The notes under the pieces are model-generated. The model had not been told where the DNA came from and did no database searches. It saw nothing but the letters and a program-made list of their open reading frames with translations. Source: Pedobacter yulinensis (GTDB taxonomy: Bacteria; Bacteroidota; Bacteroidia; Sphingobacteriales; Sphingobacteriaceae). From it: DNA of 64,000 nucleotides. The stretch's first letter is position 1, and each line of letters starts with the position of its first letter. The position numbers were made by a program, and so were the translations under genes. This document shows positions 59,073-64,000 of this stretch, piece after piece. Location: positions 434,001-498,000 of the forward strand of contig NZ_KZ686269.1 in assembly GCF_003029735.1 (NCBI RefSeq), in the 5' to 3' direction.

Positions 59073-60725
59073 ATGAAAAAAATCAAATATTACCTGTTCC
59101 TTTTCCTGGCTGCCGGAATCACTTCCTGTTCATTGCATGAAGACCTGGTCGATGTGCCGACCCCCGGACAGATCCGCACTGAAAGTGACGTTAAAACACT
59201 TATAGCCGGTTCGTATTCGTTCCTGAGCTCATCGCCGGCGTTCAAATTTCAGGGTATGTCAATGCTGGTCCTTTGTGCCGACGACATTTACTCGCCCGGT
59301 GCCGGCGATTTTACTGCTTATGCGAACCGGACTTATGACGGAAACAATACCGCACCTTTCTGGAACCAGCTGTTCTTTACCATCGGTAATGCCAATAACC
59401 TGATCGATGCCATGGACCGGCTAAACCTGGATGCGGCGTTTGAGCGCCGGGTTTACGGAGAAGCATATTTTTTACGGGCCTTCGCATATTATTACCTGGT
59501 ACGCCTGTACGGCGGTGTACCGCTGCGAACAGAGAGCCTGCAGATCGACAGCCAGTTTTACCTGCCCCGGAACACGGTCGATGAAGTATATGCGCAGATA
59601 TTTAAAGACTTCAAAGCCGCGGCAGAGCGCTTGCCGCTACAAACTGCGGTTTCTGTTGACGAGACAGGCCGCGCTACCAAAGGCGCCGCCCAGGCCATTC
59701 TTGCCCAGGCGTACCTGACTTATGGCAACAAACTGGCGCTGAAAGGAGGGAGCGGCACGGCGCACTATCAACAGGCTTCCCTTTACGCCGACTCGGTCAT
59801 CAACAGCGGGGCATATAGCCTCCTTGACAATTATGCAGACCTGTTCGATGTGGGTAAGGAAAATGGCGCATACCGGGAAGTGATTTTCGGCGTTCGGTTT
59901 AGCCGCGATAACCAACGTACAGGCCAAAACTCCAAAGGCTCAGAATTTGCCAGCAGGTTCGGCGTATCGCAGATTACCAATACCAGCGGCGGCGACAATA
60001 CAGGCGCACTGCGTCCCATGCACTGGTTTTTTGATTACTATAACAATTCGCCCGAATACAAAGGCGATTACCGGATTGAACGCACCTTCGTGTCAAGGGG
60101 ACTGAACGTGCCGCAGAATAAATATTTTGTTACTTACCCGAACATTCCGTCGGGAACCGACGGAACCATTGCCACGCCGGTGCTGGCTAAATACCAGGAT
60201 CCGCAGGGAAAGGACGCCCGAAACAACGAAAACGACTTTTTTGTGATTCGCCTGGCCGAAGTTTACCTGATCAAGGCCGAAGCAGAGAACGAACTGAACG
60301 GGCCAACCACGGCTGCCTACACCGCCTTTAACCAGGTGCGAACCCGCGCGCGGAAAGCAAACGGAACCGCGCGCACCATACCGGCTAACCTGGCAGCCGG
60401 CCTGAGCAAAAGCCAGTTCAGGATGAAGGTGTTCGATGAACGCGGTCTGGAGTTAACCGGTGAAGGACAGCGCTGGTTCGATCTGGTACGCATGCAAAGC
60501 CCTGTGAATGCTGCACAAACCATGTTTGAATACCAGTTTCTAACGGTTCTGCCCGCCAAACCCAAGGTTTTGCCCACCTATATGGCCGCGCAGCGGAAAT
60601 GGAGCAACACTGATGCGGTGTACGCCGATGCCCTGAAAGTAACGGTCAGGCACCTGCTGTTCCCCGTTCCATCGGTCGAGCTGTTGCAGAACCCGGCTTT
60701 CGGTCCGCAGAATCCGGGCTGGTAA
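59073..60725 (+). CDS. SusD/RagB-type glycan-binding lipoprotein
   Basis: The 550-residue lipoprotein (lipobox GITSC) is a SusD homologue: N-terminal LVDVPTPGQIRTESDVKTLIAGSYSFL, TPR-like helices (GEAYFLRAFAYYYLVRLYGGVPL, TVDEVYAQIFKDFKAAAERLP) and the C-terminal DFFVIRLAEVYLIKAEAENEL ... FDERGLELTGEGQRWFDLVRM motif. It sits on the cell surface and hands glycans to SusC, whose gene is directly upstream. Confidence 0.95.
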   Translation: MKKIKYYLFLFLAAGITSCSLHEDLVDVPTPGQIRTESDVKTLIAGSYSFLSSSPAFKFQGMSMLVLCADDIYSPGAGDFTAYANRTYDGNNTAPFWNQLFFTIGNANNLIDAMDRLNLDAAFERRVYGEAYFLRAFAYYYLVRLYGGVPLRTESLQIDSQFYLPRNTVDEVYAQIFKDFKAAAERLPLQTAVSVDETGRATKGAAQAILAQAYLTYGNKLALKGGSGTAHYQQASLYADSVINSGAYSLLDNYADLFDVGKENGAYREVIFGVRFSRDNQRTGQNSKGSEFASRFGVSQITNTSGGDNTGALRPMHWFFDYYNNSPEYKGDYRIERTFVSRGLNVPQNKYFVTYPNIPSGTDGTIATPVLAKYQDPQGKDARNNENDFFVIRLAEVYLIKAEAENELNGPTTAAYTAFNQVRTRARKANGTARTIPANLAAGLSKSQFRMKVFDERGLELTGEGQRWFDLVRMQSPVNAAQTMFEYQFLTVLPAKPKVLPTYMAAQRKWSNTDAVYADALKVTVRHLLFPVPSVELLQNPAFGPQNPGW

Positions 60726-60892
60726 GCATGCAGGCGCCTCCGGGTGACAATTTTGTTAGGATTATAAACATGATTTTTATCCGGCGGCAGCCGTTGCCCG
60801 TAGATTTACCGGACTCACACTGATGTAAATTGTCTGTGACCATCGGCCGGACTGCATGATATTGCTGATTTTGTACACATTAAACTGAGGCT

Positions 60893-62941
60893 TTGAAAAG
60901 ATATTTTTTAACGTTTATGTTCCTGTTGTCAGTTGCCGTTTTGCAGGCGCAGCAACGCCCCAACATCATCGTCATCCTGGCCGATGACATGGGCTTTTCT
61001 GATGCCGGCTGCTACGGCGGCGAGATCAGTACCCCGAACATCGATGCACTGGCCAGGGGAGGTCTTCGCTACCGGCAGTTTTATAACGGTGCCCGCTGCT
61101 GTCCTAGTCGCGCTGCATTGATGACGGGTGTTTATCCGCACCAAGCTGGAATGGGCTGGATGGCTGCAGCAGACCTGGGCACGCCGGCGTACCAGGGTAC
61201 CCTGAACGAACAGTCCGTTACGATTGCCGAGGTGCTTCGCAATGCGGGCTACGGAACCTACATGACCGGCAAGTGGCACCTGACCAACGAACGCAAGATC
61301 GATGGGATGGTTACAGACAGCTGGCCCAGGCAAAGGGGATTTGACCGTTATTTCGGCATCATTCCCGGAGGCTCAAACTATTTTACACCTCAGGTATACA
61401 GCGATAACCGCCGGTACAAAGCACCCGGGAATTTTTACCTGACAGACGCCCTCAGCGATTCTACCACCCGGTTCATTGACGATCACCTGATTCACCGGCC
61501 AGCCGATCCCTTCTTTATGTATGTAGCCTATACGGCCCCGCACTGGCCGCTTCATGCCTACCAGGAAGACATTGATCGCTATAGGAAACAATACCTGGCC
61601 GGCTGGGACAGGGTACGCCAGGCCCGTTTCGACAAGCAGAAAAAGATCGGATTATTTGCCGCAAACACGGCGATGGCCCCGAGGGATACGGTAATCCAGG
61701 CATGGGACCGCCTCAGTCCTGAAAAAAAAGAAGAAATGGCCAACCGGATGGCCATCTACGCCGCGCAAATTGCAGCCATGGATCGGGGCATCGGGCGCAT
61801 TATAACCCGCCTGAAAGAAAAAAATGCATTTGAAAACACCCTGATTCTTTTTATGAGCGATAACGGCGCCTGTGCAGAATACATCAGCTCGGGTAAAAGT
61901 AAAGCGGTGAACGGACAGGAAGATACCTTCGAAAGCTACCGCAGGGAATGGGCCAATGTAAGCAGTACACCATTTAAAGAATACAAGCATTATACCTACG
62001 AAGGCGGAATCGCGACTCCGCTGATTGTGCACTGGCCGGCAGGAATCAATAAAAGTCTGCAGAATAGTTGGGTTTCAGGATACGGACACCTGACCGATAT
62101 CATGGCCACCTGCACCGACCTGGCCGGTACGAAATACCCTTTGGTTTTCAACGGCCAGCAACTGCATGAACCGGCAGGAAAGAGCCTTAGCCCGCATTTT
62201 AAAGGCAAGGACAATAACCGCGGCCGTATTTTCTGGGAGCACGAGGCCAATATAGCGCTTCGCGAAGGTCGCTGGAAAATGGTAGCGAAAACCGACGAGG
62301 GAAAAAGATTCAATGAAAAGGCGATTGCCTTGTATGACCTGCAGGCAGATCCCACCGAGCTGCGTAACCTGGCCGCGAAACAGACTGACCGCACCAGGAC
62401 AATGTATGCGGCCTGGAAACAATGGGCGGGCGCCATTGGGGCTTTTCCGCTCGATACGCGTGAATATAACGAACGCATACAGGCGTACCGGCGCCGTATG
62501 AACGGGGATTTTGGCGATAACCTGGGCGGGTGGAACCTGCGCGGGGATGCCCGTCTGGGCGACGTTCGCGTAGATCACAGGAACCGGTTGAACAGTGGAA
62601 AATCTGCCCATGTGTTTGTCAGGACCCGGGCAGGCCAGGCAGCCGCCTTTGCCATGAACTGGCCTTTCAGGGCCCGGAAAGGTGAGCGCTTCAAAATAGG
62701 CCTGCAGGGGCTCGGAAGGGGTTCGGGCAACCTGGTCATCCGCCTTGAAAACACCAGCGGCAATCAGGCCAGGGTCATTGACCAGACTATTCGCATCAGT
62801 GACGGGCAGCTTGGCGGCAGTTGGCAGTCTGTCGAATTACCCTCAGACGATACCTATCGCCTGTCTGTTTGTTTTGGCGATCTTGCAGCGGGTACCGAAC
62901 TTTGGTTAGACAACATCAGGTTAGAGTCCGTTCAGAATTAA
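60893..62941 (+). CDS. Sulfatase of the SusCD locus
   Basis: The start is a TTG at 60893: it is preceded by TGAGG and gives a proper basic signal peptide (MKRYFLTFMFLLSVAVLQAQ); the next ATG (60917) would remove the positive residues. The 682-residue protein has the signature CCPSRAALMTG (formylglycine Cys) and metal ligands in VILADDMGFSD and FMSDNGA. A C-terminal carbohydrate-binding-like beta domain (FAMNWPFRARKGERFKIGLQG ...) is attached. It lies after SusD and before the phosphodiesterase gene, so it belongs to the polysaccharide locus. Confidence 0.9.
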   Translation: MKRYFLTFMFLLSVAVLQAQQRPNIIVILADDMGFSDAGCYGGEISTPNIDALARGGLRYRQFYNGARCCPSRAALMTGVYPHQAGMGWMAAADLGTPAYQGTLNEQSVTIAEVLRNAGYGTYMTGKWHLTNERKIDGMVTDSWPRQRGFDRYFGIIPGGSNYFTPQVYSDNRRYKAPGNFYLTDALSDSTTRFIDDHLIHRPADPFFMYVAYTAPHWPLHAYQEDIDRYRKQYLAGWDRVRQARFDKQKKIGLFAANTAMAPRDTVIQAWDRLSPEKKEEMANRMAIYAAQIAAMDRGIGRIITRLKEKNAFENTLILFMSDNGACAEYISSGKSKAVNGQEDTFESYRREWANVSSTPFKEYKHYTYEGGIATPLIVHWPAGINKSLQNSWVSGYGHLTDIMATCTDLAGTKYPLVFNGQQLHEPAGKSLSPHFKGKDNNRGRIFWEHEANIALREGRWKMVAKTDEGKRFNEKAIALYDLQADPTELRNLAAKQTDRTRTMYAAWKQWAGAIGAFPLDTREYNERIQAYRRRMNGDFGDNLGGWNLRGDARLGDVRVDHRNRLNSGKSAHVFVRTRAGQAAAFAMNWPFRARKGERFKIGLQGLGRGSGNLVIRLENTSGNQARVIDQTIRISDGQLGGSWQSVELPSDDTYRLSVCFGDLAAGTELWLDNIRLESVQN

Positions 62942-62944
62942 AGG

Positions 62945-64000
62945 ATGAAAACGATTATATACATACTATTTTTTGCCGCAGCTATGCTCCCGGCATCGCT
63001 CTACGCGCAGCAGAAGCGCCATGTGCTGCTGATCAGCATCGATGGCCTGCGGCCGGATTTTTACCTTGACCAGGCCTGGAAAGCGCCAAATTTACGCAAG
63101 CTGGCGGCCTCGGGCGTTTGGTCGGCCGGTATCAGCAGCGTTTTTCCGTCGGTTACCTATCCTGCCCATACCTCGCTGGTTACCGGGGCTTTCCCCGGCA
63201 GGCACGGCGTGTACTACAACGCGCCGGTCAATGCGGAAAAAGGACGCTGGTATTGGGAATCTTCTTATATCAGGACGCCTACGCTCTGGGATGCCGCGCG
63301 CTCAGCAGGCATCAGGACCGGGGCGGTGATGTGGCCGGTTACGGTCGGTGCCCCGATAGACTATAATTTTCCAGTAAAGCGGGCCGATAACGATGATGAA
63401 AGTGACCAGCTCAGCGTTACACAACCTTACCTGCAGCCGGCCACGCTGATCCGCGATTTTGAGGCCGCACATGGAAAGCTGTCGCGCGCCGATTTTGACA
63501 ATACAGGACCGCTCGACGCAACCATGGGAAAGCTGGCCGCACACATCATTGGAAAATATAAACCCGGACTCATGGCCGTTCATTTCGTTACGGTAGATCA
63601 CCAGCAGCATGCGCACGGGCGTGATGCGGTCGCTTCTAAAGAGGCACTGGCCAGGGTAGACAGCATGGTGGGCACCTTGATGGCCACACTTGAGGGTGCA
63701 GGCATGGCCAAAAATACAGCGGTCATCGTTACCGGCGACCACGGAATGGTCGACAGTGAATACAGCCTTGCACCGAATACCTGGCTTGCGCAAGCGGGCC
63801 TGCTTGATAAAAATGACTGGAAAGCGCGCTTTCAACCGGCAGGCGGCGCAGCCTTCCTGTATCTTAAAAGCCCGGCAGACCTGCAGCGGGTTCATCAAGT
63901 TCTGGCCGCGCTGCCGCCGGCAGTACAGGCATCTTTTCGGGTACTGGACCGCGCTGCACTGGACCGTGCGGGCGTCAATCCTGAAGTTTCGCTGGCACTT
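62945..64000 (+). CDS. Type I phosphodiesterase / nucleotide pyrophosphatase (3' partial)
   Basis: The frame runs open from ATG 62945 to the window edge (352 residues). A signal peptide (MKTIIYILFFAAAMLPASLYAQ) precedes the alkaline-phosphatase-fold domain: SIDGLRPDF (metal Asp), the nucleophile Thr in YPAHTSLVTG, HFVTVDHQQHAHG and VIVTGDHGMVD. The family (ENPP-like) cleaves phosphodiesters and pyrophosphates; some Bacteroidota members act with glycan loci. It begins three bases after the sulfatase stop, with AAGGATG overlapping, so it is cotranscribed. Confidence 0.92.
   Translation, partial: MKTIIYILFFAAAMLPASLYAQQKRHVLLISIDGLRPDFYLDQAWKAPNLRKLAASGVWSAGISSVFPSVTYPAHTSLVTGAFPGRHGVYYNAPVNAEKGRWYWESSYIRTPTLWDAARSAGIRTGAVMWPVTVGAPIDYNFPVKRADNDDESDQLSVTQPYLQPATLIRDFEAAHGKLSRADFDNTGPLDATMGKLAAHIIGKYKPGLMAVHFVTVDHQQHAHGRDAVASKEALARVDSMVGTLMATLEGAGMAKNTAVIVTGDHGMVDSEYSLAPNTWLAQAGLLDKNDWKARFQPAGGAAFLYLKSPADLQRVHQVLAALPPAVQASFRVLDRAALDRAGVNPEVSLAL

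Noticed and set aside
1..64000. tRNA genes or CRISPR arrays
   Set aside because: No TTCGAAT-type arms with acceptor stem, and no regularly spaced repeats, were found in the intergenic regions.

Overview
The window looks like chromosomal DNA of a member of the Bacteroidota, most likely family Sphingobacteriaceae (Pedobacter/Mucilaginibacter-like). Grounds: a SusC/SusD pair with sulfatases, several TonB-dependent receptors with carboxypeptidase-regulatory N-termini, families typical of the phylum (DUF4374, DUF4382, DUF4142, DUF3606, DUF6965, the DUF4964/4965 glutaminase type), a Bacteroidota-type ImuA, and promoters of the TTTG/TAnnTTTG type. The genus is inference. No tRNA, rRNA, CRISPR array or intact transposon was recognised.

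1-7.9 kb: end of a FAD/Rieske oxidoreductase, DUF4142 lipoprotein, Tat-exported SDR, a CatB-type acetyltransferase, VOC protein, membrane PAS sensor without an ATPase domain, SemiSWEET, zinc-ribbon protein, a lone receiver, and two small ~77-aa proteins that appear to be paralogues. 7.9-12.3 kb: light-response block with a canonical LOV-PAS histidine kinase, its overlapping receiver, a B12-binding MerR regulator of the CarH/LitR type, and divergent crtB-idi for carotenoid synthesis. 12.4-14.7 kb: a stand-alone STN-like protein, a small lipoprotein, Hsp20, DUF3606 gene pair and a frameshifted receiver. 14.8-20.6 kb: treZ followed by a treY-malQ fusion, which would make trehalose from glycogen or maltodextrin.

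21-26 kb: a leftward iron/siderophore operon (TonB receptor, DUF4374, PepSY protein) behind a textbook Bacteroidota promoter overlapped by a Fur-box-like palindrome. 26.1-34.3 kb: DUF6965, NrtR-like Nudix regulator, cysE-cysM, basic secretory peptidase, NIPSNAP, a second TonB-type barrel and a decayed MBL-fold gene. 34.3-38.9 kb: a two-component system amid several unrecognised exported proteins with Lys/Gly/Pro-rich stretches. 39-44.7 kb: imuA-imuB-dnaE2 mutagenesis cassette behind a palindrome that could be its SOS operator. 44.8-53.4 kb: DUF4965 glutaminase-type enzyme, second STN-like protein, LuxR regulator, Gfo/Idh/MocA oxidoreductase, S9 peptidase, and a decayed mobile mystery A/B pair. 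53.4-64 kb: a sulfatase-rich SusCD locus (sulfatase, SusC, SusD, sulfatase, start of a type I phosphodiesterase/nucleotide pyrophosphatase).

The first third reads as a protective region for light, redox, osmotic and heat stress (carotenoid, trehalose, Hsp20, SDR, Rieske oxidoreductase). I found no wholly new multi-gene system. The most interesting material is the paired LOV/B12 light sensing next to crtB, the stand-alone STN paralogues, the probable imu operator, the TreY-MalQ fusion, and the unexplained exported-protein cluster around the two-component system. Several genes are broken (MBL, receiver, mobile mystery A/B), which suggests local decay or, less likely, assembly errors.
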